Below, in pieces: positions 22,781-36,253 of a stretch of 64,000 nt of DNA. How positions within the stretch are numbered: position 1 is the stretch's first letter; the number at the start of each line of letters is the position of its first letter. This stretch comes from Antedon bifida. Lineage: Eukaryota > Echinodermata > Crinoidea > Comatulida > Antedonidae. The stretch is from assembly GCA_963402885.1 (NCBI GenBank), contig OY727094.1, forward strand, positions 35,094,501 through 35,158,500, in the 5' to 3' direction. The notes beneath the pieces are model-generated. The model was not told where the DNA came from and made no database searches. It saw nothing but the letters and a program-made list of their open reading frames with translations. Position numbers and translations under genes: made by a program.

Positions 22781-24580
22781 GTTAGTTGCATTCAGAATAA
22801 TAATACAGTATTTAAACAAAATCCTTTTTGATGTTTAATTCCAATCCTGACCCACACAGAGAACGATATAATAATTAAGAAGCTTCATTGTTTTAAAAAC
22901 GATATGTTGTTAACATCATAATAAGTAAGACTCGTATTACACATATTCTTATTCTTTGAGATCCAATAAGCTTAATTCTAATCCGCATTACAAAGTTTGT
23001 TTACTGAATACAAATAAAAATAGGTCTTCTAAAAAGTTAGATTTCAGAGTAGGCCCTAAATAATATGTTTTATCAATTTAGATGAATTAAAAATTGTGTT
23101 TGCCGCCCTCTATATTTCCGCCCGCGCTACAATTCAATGAAAAACCGAAAGTTGCAACAATAACTTCATTAACCATCAAGTGTGTGATTAAAGTTTATGA
23201 TATTGGCGAAAAAAATAAACAACAATAATATATATATACATTGGCCAATTTGAAGGTGTATACTTGGCCTCGTACTACATTTCTGTAACAATCAAACATT
23301 CTTAAAGCATTAAAAACATTAGATGAGTAGTAGTAATTAGTACGGTCTATTTGTTTTAATTTTTAATTCATTTATATGTAATTTTACTTTCTATGGACCA
23401 GAGATTCCGAGATAAAAGATTGAAGGAATGATAAAATCACATCGTCTTACTTTAATTTTGCTCATTTAATAATAATTAATTTGATAAAATGTCTTCGTAA
23501 AACAATTGATGAGATTTTCAAATTCAAAAATAGTAATTCACCGTAATATTTCATGTACTGTAGTTATAATCAGCTTTAGTTCAAATAACATTGTTAAAAT
23601 TTCGTTCTGATTAATGCTATATTCTGTTTGCCGCCTTCTATAATCCCTTTTATTTTCATAGATACAGCATTAAGGCCTATAAATGCACAATTGTGTATGC
23701 CAATTGGCATAAAATTGAGGATAATCATAAATAAATGTGATTATGACGTAGATAATTGTTAATTCAGTTTCAATCATAAACATCTTACGTAACCTTTTAA
23801 CCTAATAATAATTATAAATAAAAAACATGTCACACGCAGTGGTGGTGTATTCTCTTTTCACGAAAAACCAAAGAATAGAATACGTAAAATCAATACATTT
23901 AATATTGCAAACGCGTGTTTACAACAGCAGCTCCCCGATATTACCAGTTAGTTTTAATTTAGGATAAATGACAAGGTTTTAAATTAAATTATTTGTACAC
24001 GAGTGCATGATTTCAATTTTGAATAAAAGAAAATTTATTTACAGTTTTAACTTTTCCTATTAAAATTAATTGTCAACACTATCACTTTGAACGCAATTTA
24101 TATTATTTCTGTTATTTGTTATTGCTTTCGTATTAAGAAAAAAAGTTGTACTGAGATGCCTAAAAAGTCTTTAATTTGTTATACTAGTAGTATTTGTAAT
24201 ACTTTTTTATTTCACCTACAAAAAAGTGAATACATGCGTGTTACAAAGCTAATGTCGTAAAAGTGAATGTATAAAAATCAGCTTTCATCATCAATGACCA
24301 CATTAGCACGTCACATTAGGTTTTACCATAATATAAGCGGTGGATTGCTCTACATTGAAACGGTTGTTACGATTTGCTGGCGACCACCAGTCGTTCAACC
24401 GAGTTTTCTTTCTGATTGATAAACAATTGTATTTGTCGCCCTCTATATTATTTACTCGGTTACTACTTCGGCGCGGCTCCAGTACTACCTATTGTATTAC
24501 AGTATTAGAAATTGCAAGGCTCTTATTAAGTAAAATTTAATTTACTAAATATTGTTTTTGCCATTTTTCTTCGCATCTAG
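22781..24580 (+). other. NLR-B long intron
   Basis: Counterpart of 6367-8160, with the same dispersed TTTGCCGCCCTCTATA-like motifs (about 23098, 23626 and 24432). No coding exon recognised. Confidence 0.7.
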
Positions 24581-26700
24581 ACAAAATTGAAGAATATCTG
24601 GTTCAAAGACAAAGGGAATTGTGTAGTCAGGCCAGTATATTTACACCAGCAACAATGCGTGATAGATACAGTGTTGACATTTCGCAGATGTTCACTGATT
24701 TGGAACTACGCAAAGAAGCTAAAAAGAATAATGGAAGCAAACCAACAACATTAACAGAAGTGGTAGATGTTATCAGTTCCACACCTGGATGTAGAGCTCT
24801 TATAGATGGCGAAGGTGGGATAGGTAAAACTACCATATTAAGGCATTTATCATACAACTGGGCTACGGCTACTCAATCAATTAAATCATTTGGAGGTAAA
24901 ATTGTATTTCTTTTAAGTGTACGGGATTTAGATAAAGATGAAAACATCTTTGATTTATTTGTAAAGCAAATTGATATGACAGATTTCAATTTAGATACAG
25001 ATCTCCCAAATGATCCACGATTAATTAAGAAATTCATAAAGAAACATGACGATAAAGTTGTACTGCTACTAGATGGTTTAGATGAATTAAGGTTTAATAA
25101 TCCAAGCGTACTTAGTCTTTTCAAAAAGAACAACTTAAAAAACAGTACTGTGATACTTACTTCACGATCAGAAAACGTAGACGAATTCGTAAAAGCATGT
25201 GACGTACATGTAAGAGTTAATGGGTTTAACAACGAGAACATAGGAAAGTATATTGACAAACATTTTGAGTATTTTGAAAAACCACAATTGGGAAAATCCC
25301 TTAGACAAGAGTTAGATATTGACACATATGAGTCGTCGTCGTCGGAGGAGGAGGAGGAGGAGGAGGAGGAGGAGGAGGAAAAGGATGAGGGGTTGGAGGA
25401 GGAGGAGGATGAGGATGAGGAGGAGGAGGATGAGGACGAGGATGAGGAGGAGGAGGAGGATGAGGAGTTGGAGGAGGAGGAGGAGGATCCAAAACATCCT
25501 GAAGCGTATGCAATGTGCAAAAACCCGATGCTACTTCTTTCACTTTGTATATTGTGGGAAGATAATCAAAGTCTCCCCGAAGATAAATCTGACCTATTTA
25601 AAGAACTATTTCGTAGTATTTTAAATCAGTTCAACAAACGAGAAAATATAACAAAGATTTCTGATTTTGAAAAAACACCAGTGAAGTATGTAAATGCTAT
25701 GATTTTATTAGGGAAATTTATGTATGATAGCTTAAAAGTAAACCAACTTTCAATAAACAAAACGGATTTGACTGAACATTCGAACAAAGATATGGTTGAT
25801 ATGGCCTTAAAACTCGGGTTCGTTTATGAAGACGCACACATTTCAAAATCAAATTTTGATAACATTTTTATGCCTCCTCACAAATTGATAGTAGAGTCAT
25901 TGGTGGGATTTTACTTGTTCAAATTATGTGAAAGTGAAGGTATTGAGAATGAGTGCTCAGATGTACGAACATTACTTACACCATTGGATGATGATGAGTG
26001 GGAGGTGATACGAGAGAGTGAGCATTTATACAGAGCGAGAGAGTTTGCAATTGGTTTCCTTGGTGATAAAGCTGGCGGTTTCCTCAAGCACTGGGTTACA
26101 AATAGTTTGTCAACATATCGCTCTCTGCCGAGAAATTTAAACTTTGTTAAAAAACAACATAGAGATGCTGTGGTAAATGAATTAATTAATCACATGACAA
26201 GCAAAGATTTAGAAATAAATAATCATTTGGATGATATATCTACCTCCATAAGAATGTTTATTGATTACATTAGTCCAGGTGTACAATGTGACGGGCATTT
26301 CATACGTCTAATTATGCAATTGTATTGTATGCAATATGATGGTGGTAGTGTCCGTGCCTTTTGTTGTAAGATGGCATTGGAGCGAAAGGGAAGAGTTATT
26401 GCACACATTTTAGGCATTGAAGATAAATATAGCAATGTTTGGATTGGGAATCTATCACGTGATGTATTTAATGACTTTGTATCAGAATGTTCTCTCAAAC
26501 AAGTTCAATTAGCATTACGTCATCTCTTTATCTCTGATAGTAAACTTCACAACATTGATGTTAATACATTTTCTTCATTACTCATTATGTGTCCTAAGCT
26601 GTGGGTGCTTGGCATGAAGGATTGCAATCTATCAGCTGACGACATTCGTCACGTGTCTGAAAAGTGTTCAATAAGAAATATTACATTTATTCATCGTTAG
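24581..26700 (+). CDS. NLR-B exon 6: NACHT NTPase, acidic insert, short LRR
   Basis: Begins after CATCTAG (DKIEEYLVQR) and ends at TAG. Walker A is GEGGIGKTT, Walker B LLLDGLDEL, sensor VILTSRSEN. At about 25335-25490 a GAG/GAT-rich codon expansion encodes about 50 mostly acidic residues between the KSLRQELDIDTYESS segment and KHPEAYAMCKNP; NLR-A has only SSSEEED there. The LRR end has one module (LFISDSKLHNIDVNTFSSL), two fewer than NLR-A. The predicted full protein is 943 residues and uninterrupted. The poly-Ser and poly-Pro ORFs opposite the acidic run are antisense artefacts. Confidence 0.9.
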
Positions 26701-26927
26701 TTTTCACTGATAACGTATGTTACTTCTACTATATAACAGACACATTTTTAAATCTCGCAGCAAGCAGGTGTCAATTTTTAATATCGCAAATAATTGCATT
26801 TCTAACATTAAATTTGTATTCAATATAATAACGACCTTTTATATATAAATCGTATAGTAGATTAAATCAATATGATAATCTAAAACATTATACAATGTTT
26901 TTAAACATTTTATTTTGACATACTTAC

Positions 26928-27041
26928 CTTTATCGACGGAGCGCGCGCGCGTACTTCCGCACGCGGCACACTAGCAACGGAAGTAATAATTATTAACAGC
27001 TGTAGCATGCAGATAAACAAGAATGTTTGTTTCTTATTCAT
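26928..27041 (-). CDS. Putative signal-peptide exon (unit B)
   Basis: The minus strand encodes MNKKQTFLFICMLQLLIIIT then SVASVPRAEVRARAPS and a K codon directly followed by GTAAGTATG. It has a hydrophobic core and a VAS-like cleavage site, so a secreted-protein first exon is plausible. The rest of the gene is not seen in the unit. Confidence 0.5.
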
Positions 27042-27691
27042 TATAATCTTTATAAGCTGTGCTGCCATGTTTAATGACAATGATTCTTTTATAATAATGT
27101 AATGTTTTTTACTTGATATATTGTATAGAATTGGTTGTGCGTGTTTTAAGGTAATTATGTGATAATATTATATTAAATGTAATTAATACAACTCTTTATA
27201 GGCCTAATTAGGTTGGATGGTTAAATACTAAAAGTAAAGTGGTACAACTTGAAACTACAAAAAATAGCATGAACATGATCAAACGTAATTTGTTATCAAA
27301 AGCAGTTTTATTAAATGAAAACGTAATTAGAAATTATATTAACAAATAAACACATTATGAGATGTCTTTGGCACAGTAACAACAACAGAACAAAGTTGAA
27401 GTAGAATTTGTAAAACTAAAAATGACAAAAATCAAACAATGAAGACATTATATAATATAGTTTGATATCAATGAATTTTGCATTTAGTTTCATTGCTGTG
27501 CTTTTAAATATATTTTTTGATGTAGAAATATTTTTTCTATATGATGTAGAAATAGTGAAATATAATTCTGTATAAAATAAATTTAAAGTTGATAAGTTAT
27601 GGATTACCATTTATAGATTGGAATAATTAAAGGTTCTACTTAATTTTGAGATATATTTGTGTACAGTCTTTGATTTTCTTTTGTTGTAAGA
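27042..27691. other. Intergenic between NLR-B and HELLS-B
   Basis: AT-rich, conserved with units A and C. It contains TATAGGCCTAATTAGG (about 27197), where units A and C have TATAATTAGG. No gene recognised. Confidence 0.5.
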
Positions 27692-28676
27692 GTAATAACA
27701 CTTTGGTGCTAACAATAGTTTAAACCTGAACACTGTTAACTTGTAATAACACTTGGTGTTAACAATAGTTTAAACCTGAACACTGTGCTGACTTGTAATA
27801 ACACTTGGTGCTAACAATAGTTTAAACCTGAACACTGTGCTGACTTGTAATAACACTTTGGTGCTAACAATAGTTTAAACCTGAACACTGTGTTAACTTG
27901 TAATAACACTTGGTGTTAACAATAGTTTAAACCTGAACACTGTGCTGACTTGTAATAACACTTGGTGTTAACAATAGTTTAAACCTGAACACTGTGTTGA
28001 CTTGTAATAACACTTGGTGTTAACAATAGTTTAAACCTGAACACTGTGTTGACTTGTAATAACACTTGGTGTTAACAATAGTTTAAACCTGAACACTGTG
28101 CTGACTTGTAATAACACTTGGTGTTAACAATAGTTTAAACCTGAACACTGTGTTGACTTGTAATAACACTTGGTGTTAACAATAGTTTAAACCTGAACAC
28201 TGTGTTGACTTGTAATAACACTTGGTGTTAACAATAGTTTAAACCTGAACACTGTGCTGACTTGTAATAACACTTGGTGTTAACAATAGTTTAAACCTGA
28301 ACACTGTGCTGACTTGTAATAACACTTGGTGTTAACAATAGTTTAAACCTGAACACTGTGCTGACTTGTAATAACACTTGGTGTTAACAATAGTTTAAAC
28401 CTGAACACTGTGCTGACTTGTAATAACACTTGGTGTTAACAATAGTTTAAACCTGAACACTGTGCTGACTTGTAATAACACTTGGTGTTAACAATAGTTT
28501 AAACCTGAACACTGTGCTGACTTGTAATAACACTTGGTGTTAACAATAGTTTAAACCTGAACACTGTGCTGACTTGTAATAACACTTGGTGTTAACAATA
28601 GTTTAAACCTGAACACTGTGCTGACTTGTAATAACACTTGGTGTTAACAATAGTTTAAACCTGAACACTGTGCTGT
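27692..28676. repeat. 52-bp VNTR downstream of HELLS-B (about 19 copies)
   Basis: Same 52-bp unit as 11472-11728. The left copies carry variants (CTTTGGTGCTAAC) while the right two-thirds are almost identical, as expected of recent expansion from one side. Confidence 0.85.
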
Positions 28677-29249
28677 GCAGAAAACAACAGTAACTACTTG
28701 CATAGAAATAAATGTCATAAATACCATTAACAATCCCAGATTTCAATTGGTGCAATATTGGGTATACAGTATGTGAACCCAGTACTGTAGTAAATTTAAA
28801 GCCAGGAGCCATGGATTTGATGTGGATATCTTGATGGAGAATTGAATGAATATGCAGAGATCAAACTTGTAATAGATTGTTGAAGACAGGTTAGTTATCC
28901 TTCTCTAGCTGAGATCTTTAACTCCATGACATTCTCATCGCAGGATTCCAGAACCTTAAACGCTTCATTCTCCTTTACTGGTTTCAATTTCTTTCCCGCG
29001 TTATTCTTAACAAGGTCGCTGCGATCCAATAGTGTCGCTGATGACTTGTTCTTTACAATTTTTGATAATGCCAGAGTGATCAGTGGAGCGTAACACTTTT
29101 AGTAATTCTTCTCTCACCATAGTTTTACTGCCTTTGAATTTACCTAAAAACAAAATAAGATAATGAATTTTTTAAATGAATGAGAACAATCAATGCCTAG
29201 AAGTTTGCATACCACTGTACAAGTCTATAAAACAATATGATTAATTTAA

Positions 29250-29786
29250 AGATGTATTGTCCCTTGAAACACAAAAAATGAAAAAAAAAATTCTAAATTT
29301 AAATTGGCCATATCAAAGTAATATTAAAGTTATTCACTTTAAGTCGAAAATTCGAGCCAAAAACAACAAGTTTACGTAATTAACAGGTAAATTAATTTGA
29401 TTACATTTCGTCTGGAAAATCATCACAAGCAAAAGTAAACAAAGATTTCAAACCATTAGTATGCATTATGCATGATGCTAATTAGGATTGTTTACAACTT
29501 GTCGCAGTTGAGAAGGTTTTTTCACACAGATCGCGAAGAAGTTTTATGAATATGCATACAGAGTAGCCAAATAAGCGCGTTGTATTATGAGATATGTTTT
29601 GATCGAAGTCAAACAAAGTTATTTTTTTAACAAACAAAAAAACGTCTGTATTTTGGTTAAATTATTTTTTTTCCGACTAATTTTTTGTGAAAGTTAATAA
29701 CTATTATGATACTTCAAAATGACCCACTTTTTTCGAAATATTAAAAAAAAATTTGTTTTTGAATTAGTCAAAGGGACAATACATCT
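29250..29786. mobile_element. 537-bp MITE flanked by TTAA (unit B only)
   Basis: Terminal inverted repeats AGATGTATTGTCCC (left) and GGGACAATACATCT (right), flanked by TTAA at 29246-29249 and 29787-29790. Unit A has the empty site (AATTTAACGTATTTATT). TTAA duplication fits piggyBac or Kolobok families. No transposase frame; it sits in the last HELLS-B intron. Confidence 0.8.
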
Positions 29787-30291
29787 TTAATGTATTTATC
29801 CGGCGTTTATTGTTCATGAGGGATTTTAGGGAGGTGTGAAAGACAAAACTGACCTTGATGAATGACCATCTTCTCCAGCTTCTTCTTTGCAGCTGCTCTC
29901 TCCACTATCTTCTGGTCAATGGTGTTAATGGTCACTAACCTGTACACAATCACTGGCTTTTCTTGACCAATTCTGTGGCATCTATCTTGGGCTTCTAGAT
30001 CTGACTGTGGATTCTATAATATAACTATAAATGCTACTTTACAATGTATTGAAAGTCACTACACTAAAACAAACATTACACCACAAGCCTGTGACTAATT
30101 ATTATAACATGGGTTGAAGGATGTAGCCAATTAGACGCGCTGAAATGAGTTACGTGTGTGCTCTTTATTTTGTCACTATCATGCACTTGAGTGCAAAAAG
30201 TGTGCAGCAAAAAAGCATATTGCACTCTGTGTGTAAATCGTATGGCAGATTATTGATCACGCTGTAATAAAATGTAGTAATTATTTATTTA

Positions 30292-30504
<213 letters not shown>

Positions 30505-30799
30505 TTAAAGATAATTTGGTAAAAATTAAGACAAACACATTTTCCATCTTTTCTCTATCAGCAAAAATATTCATAATACTAATTAACATAATACAGCAGT
30601 AGTTGCTAAAATCAGAATGTGTGTATCATCTTAATTCAGTATCATTTATATTTACAAGTTCTTCCAAATAATTCTAAATTTCTTCATCTTCACCATGCGG
30701 GTGCTTACCTGGTTGTTGTCTCTCAGCAAAAGCCATGCTGCCATCTAGACGACAGTAGTTGTGGTTTCTTAAGTGGCAGTAATCTTCAAGTATGTCAAG

Positions 30800-31345
30800 C
30801 ATTGAGGTCATCTGGAAAAAGATGAGGACCTACAGACAAACATATCAGACATTGAGGTCATCTGGGAAAAGATGAGGACCTACAGACAAACAAATATATC
30901 AGACATTGAGGTCATCTGGGGAAAGATGAGGACCTACAAACAAACAAACATATCAGACATTGAGGTCATCTGGGAAAAGATCAGGACCTACAGACAAACA
31001 TATCAGACATTGAGGTCATCTGGGAAAAGATAAGGACCTACAAACAAACAGACAAACATATCAGACATTGAAGTCATCTGGGAAAAGATCAGGACCTACA
31101 GACAAACAGACAAACATATCAGACATTGAGGTCATCTGGGAAAAGATCAGGATCTACAGACAAACAGACAAACATATCAGACATTGAGGTCATCTGGGGA
31201 AAGATGAGGACCTACAGACAAACAGATCAGACATTGAGGTCATCTGGGAAAAGATGAGGACCTACAACAGACAAACAAACAAATATATCAGACATTGAGG
31301 TCATCTGGGAAAAGATCAGGACCTACAGACAAACAGACATATAAT
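30800..31345 (-). repeat. Minisatellite made of a HELLS splice acceptor plus exon start (unit B, about 10 copies)
   Basis: Ten repeats of about 48-59 bp, each with CTGTAG|GTCCTCATCTTTTCCCAGAT or a close variant on the minus strand. Only the most exon-proximal one carries the TTC (Phe) variant of the FSQM serine codon; the others keep TCC. Confidence 0.8.
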
Positions 31346-33398
31346 TCAGATGGTTTCATAAAATAATTCTGGTACCAATTGCCAATTTCATTAACTTATT
31401 ACATTCTTTTAAACTAACATGAATATTTACGATTGATACCTTGTGTCCACGCTTCTTTAGTTAACATTCTCTCCAACACTAAAAGCTTTCCGCATGACTT
31501 GACAAGATCCTCATCAACTTTGAACTGTTGCGTGACCGGGTCAATATTCCAGTAGGTAAGGATGGTTACAGCATTTTCTTAGTTGCATTACAATGTTTTG
31601 AAGCTTAATATTAACTACTGATTCTGTATTTGATGGGGTCTCACCTGGTGCAGTTGGTTCTCTGAAATAAATAATAAAAGGGGCATAAAGTAATGTACTC
31701 ATGGATGTCGTGCTGTTGGAGGTGGACATGGACACCCTCTCACCAGGTGCAGTCGCTTCTCTGAAATAAATAATAAAAGGGGCATAAAGTAATGTACTCA
31801 TGGATGTTGTACTGGTGGAGGTGGACAGGGACACCCTCTTACAAAATAAGTGCTAAGCATCTGTTCAGACTACAGGATATTATAAGATATAACACTAACC
31901 AACACCATACTACTAAGACGAATTTCAACAAGGCACCCACCTAAAACCCCATGCCACCTGATTACAACAAAATATTTTTCCCATTCAATCTTAACTTTTT
32001 GGTACTCACGCCTAGACTTCTTCTCTACTACAACTATTGTAAACTCACTTGGCAAATGTGTCTCTAATCTTTTTGTACCAATCTTCAACATCATCAGATT
32101 CCTCATTTTCATTAAATACAATGGAGTAGTCAACCTTTTTAGAGCATCCTCTCTTGGGTCGACCTTTTGGGGTCAATGTTACCTCTTCTTTTTTTCTGTG
32201 GAACAAAAGGATGGCAGGTGACAACAACATTCTTTTTATATACGTTTCAATAGTTTGGAACTTAATAACATAAGGCAGCTAAACAAACTATAGAAAGTGT
32301 GGCACTCAGGACTCGACTTTTTAACTTTTAGTTATCAACCAATCATTGGTTAATTCTTACTGCAATTTCTCAGCTGCAGAATCACGCCTCATTTATTTTA
32401 GCAGGTGTTTCTAATTTAATGTTAACTAACACTCTGGCTTGTAGGCAGCTAGGTTGATTATAACAGAGCCATGGCACATGATACACTGTTCTTACCTTGG
32501 GTTTGACCTTATCAATAATTGACCTGTCTAGAGTTGATGCGTAGAATTCTTGTTGAATACTCGTCATTGGTGCGTTTACAATGATCTCTTTCTTTGGAGG
32601 TATTGTCAGGTCAACATCTGTCTTTAAGCGTCGTAATAAAAATGGCGTAAGAATCTATAAGATACCAACAGTTTTAATACAGAATAAAATTACTCACAGA
32701 AAATATCAACATGAATCTGTGCATGCATTAAAGCCCAGTATAATCTGTTCCGTTCTCATCGGGACTATAATTGGTTGATTTAACGTTTGGTCCGATAGAC
32801 GGAGCAAAGTTTATGACGCCTCGCTCGGTTAATTACCGTTCCCTTCGTTTTTGATCTAAGAAACTGTTAACTGATTTGTTGGCAGTACCTGGTGCATCAT
32901 GGATATAACATGTTGTTCTCTCTCCTTATCTACAATGGCTTCTTCATCTTCATAACTTGTAAAGGAATTAAAATCAAACCAGGATTCAAACCTGAAAAAT
33001 AAGATAAAGGAAATTTATATCTACATCAGTTTTGTTCTTATACAGAGGGAAATTGTTTGGTGGGCAGTGATTGACATGTTTGCCTTTCACACCTGCTCCA
33101 GAAAATAAAAATTGCGTTGCATTTTGTTTTCACAACACGCCATGTGCCAATCTTATGTAACTGCATGACGCATCATGAAAACAAAAAGTAACTAATGCTG
33201 TATGACGAACAATCTGTTGCGAACCTCAACTGGAGCAGGACCGGATTCAAATTGATAACAATTAATACTTACGTTTGTAGATCATCAAACACTTCTGGTA
33301 GTAAGAAGTTTAGCATAGACCACAACTCAGACAGGTTGTTTTGAAGTGGGGTACCAGTAAGTAGAAGTCTGTTGGCAGATTGGTACGTCTTTAGTTCT

Positions 33399-33903
<505 letters not shown>

Positions 33904-34279
33904 TCATTGAAAAACAAATATATATAACTGATATATTGTATTAAAAAGATAATTATTATTAATTGCTTTTGGACGTGTAAAAATTAAGACAAACACATTT
34001 GCCAACTGAATTAAGTTTTCTCTTTACTCTGACGTATTCTTGAATGCTTACATGTTGTCTATTAGTAAGAACATTCTTGCACTCACTCTTAAAAAGAAAA
34101 CAGAAACGTAATAATACAGCATGCAGTAGGCCTAGTTGCTGCTAAAATCAGAATGTGAAATGTCTATATCAACTGGCCATTCTTCATTGTGCATTCACTA
34201 TAATATAATTTACATTTACAAATTGGTAAAAACAACATATAGTTGTTTCTTTACTCTGTATCCATGAGTGCTTACCTGT

Positions 34280-34490
34280 CAACAGCCATCTAGACGACAG
34301 TAGTTCTGTCTATGTACACAAGGAGGTATCTATAATCTGTAGGTCTACATGGTCGTATTGGAGGTATTATATTATAATATAATAAGTCTATGGTCTGTGT
34401 AGCAGCTGTTATCTTCACGTATGTCACGCACTGTCATCCTGCTCTGAGAAGATGAGGAAAATTTCGATCAGACATTGAGAGGTCATCTAG
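34280..34490 (-). pseudogene. HELLS: HELLS motif-IV/V exon remnant (unit C)
   Basis: Same degenerate exon as at 301-660 and 16600-16760; the N-Y-C-R-L-D-G codons are readable on the minus strand. Confidence 0.5.
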
Positions 34491-34657
34491 GTAGGGCCAG
34501 GCCTAGATAGTAATAGGCTACTAAACTAGGCTAGTTAGAATTCACACTCCTCTGACTCTCCAGTTTTTGTGGGCTAGAAAAGGGAGAAAAGTGTGCCGCT
34601 GTGTGGTGGAGGGATATTGATGAGTTCATATTGTCACGTTAGTTAGGTGCCAGGCAG

Positions 34658-36253
34658 GGATTACGGTCGAAGCGGCCGCCAACCAAAGCGGCCGCTAGTT
34701 CAATAACGGTAATTTGTATGGAACGCCGTGTGCTCTTTGATTGTTGTTGGTTTGTAATGTAATCTTTGATTGTCATTGTTTCGACAGGTTTTCTTTACTC
34801 GGACGTAAATAACAATCTACATTATTGTAATGTAATTTATTCTCTTTATTTTACAGATTGAATGTGATACGTTCTTTTTAAACGAAATGGTGAATCGATG
34901 ATTAGCCTACTTATTTTAACTAAATGATTTTAAATAAATGAAATATATGTTTAATAATAAAGTCAATAACATTCATTGTGGTGTTTGTATTGTATATTAA
35001 TATAATATATAATAAGCCAATTATTAAGAATTATATACATTTTTTCAATAAAGTATATCACAATATATAGTTTTGTTATTGTAGCCTATATTAATTAATC
35101 AGTAAAGTAACTATACTTTAGTAGTTTCTTCTTCTTTCTAATTTTTTTTACAATATACATGATTTTATACCTTCAGATATATAAATCAATTTAAAATGAG
35201 TTTTAAATACTAATATAAGATGCAAGTGTCTGTACGGTACGGTAATTAATTACGCGAATTTTTGCTAATAACTCGACTGGCGGCCAGCAATAGTGCTGTA
35301 GAAGGTGCGCGTTCCTCTGGCGTTTTCGTCCCCACGTGGCTTTATTGAAAACACAAACAATGTATTACAATGGAATAACACTTAATGTAGAACACACCCT
35401 ATTACTAATAATAAAAACCAAGATTCGACAATACCGTACGTAAATTATTAACGCAATACTGTATAACGATTCGATAGTAGGTAAATGAGATACAAAGATT
35501 CGGCAATACCGTACATAAATTATTATTGCAATACTGTATAAAGATTCGATAGTAGGTAAACGAGATATAAAGATTCGGCAATACCGTACGTAAATTATTA
35601 ATGCAATACTGTATAACGATTCAATAGTATGTAAATGAGATATAAAGATTCGGCAATACCGTACGTAAATTATTAATTCAATACTGTATAACGATTCGAT
35701 AGTATGTAAATGAGGTATAAAGATTCGGCAATACCGTACGTAAATTATTAATGCAATACTGTATGAAGATTCGGCAATACCGTACGTAAATTATTAATGC
35801 AATACTGTATAACGATTCAATAGTATGTAAATGAGATATAAAGATTCGACAATACCGTACGTAAATTATTAATGTATAGATTCGATAGGAGAGGGTCGAG
35901 AAACGTCGTGTCAGTTCAACGTTATATTTTCCCTTCACTACCAATATAATGAGATATACAAAGTACGTAAATTATTAAATGATTCGATAGTATGTAAATA
36001 TTAAAAATAGAATATAAGATTCGATAGCATGTAAGTTAATATTAAAATACATATAAAATATACATTGATTTAACGGCCGGCAAACTTATTATACAACTTG
36101 TTATAGAAATATAAAGAAGAGCTGTAACTCAACTCGCTATAGGCCATGGCGTTGACAACATCAATCCAAGATTAAAGCGCACACGGCGTTCCATACAAAT
36201 GACGATATTAAACTGGCGGCCGCTTTGGTTGGCGGCCGCTTCGACCATACTCC
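34658..36253. mobile_element. 1.6-kb TIR element with 8-bp target duplication (unit C)
   Basis: Flanked by CCAGGCAG at 34650-34657 and 36254-36261; units A and B have the unoccupied site. Left end GGATTACGGTCGAAGCGGCC, right end (complement) GGAGTATGGTCGAAGCGGCC. The inverted repeats extend about 85 bp and include two NotI-type GCGGCCGC octamers per end. The interior is AT-rich with 75-bp tandem repeats. No transposase frame, so it is non-autonomous. The superfamily is uncertain: 8-bp duplications occur in hAT, P and Merlin, but hAT-type CAG ends are absent. Confidence 0.8.
35419..35885. repeat. 75-bp tandem repeats inside the 1.6-kb TIR element
   Basis: Period about 75 bp (AGATTCGGCAATACCGTACG, then TAAATTATTAATGCAATACT, ending TGAGATATA). 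About six copies, one shortened near 35765. Subterminal repeat arrays of this kind are common in non-autonomous DNA elements. Confidence 0.75.

Noticed and set aside
24873..25624. Poly-Ser, poly-Pro, poly-Leu and poly-Arg ORFs opposite or overlapping the acidic run
   Set aside because: Antisense and out-of-frame readings of the GAG/GAT expansion in NLR-B.
27416..27610. 64-aa minus-strand ORF shared with 62221-62415
   Set aside because: The region is conserved with its surroundings through duplication; unit A lacks the frame and the composition is AT-driven.
27692..28676. CRISPR-like appearance of the regular 52-bp repeats
   Set aside because: Repeats are contiguous with no unique spacers, and the sequence is eukaryotic.
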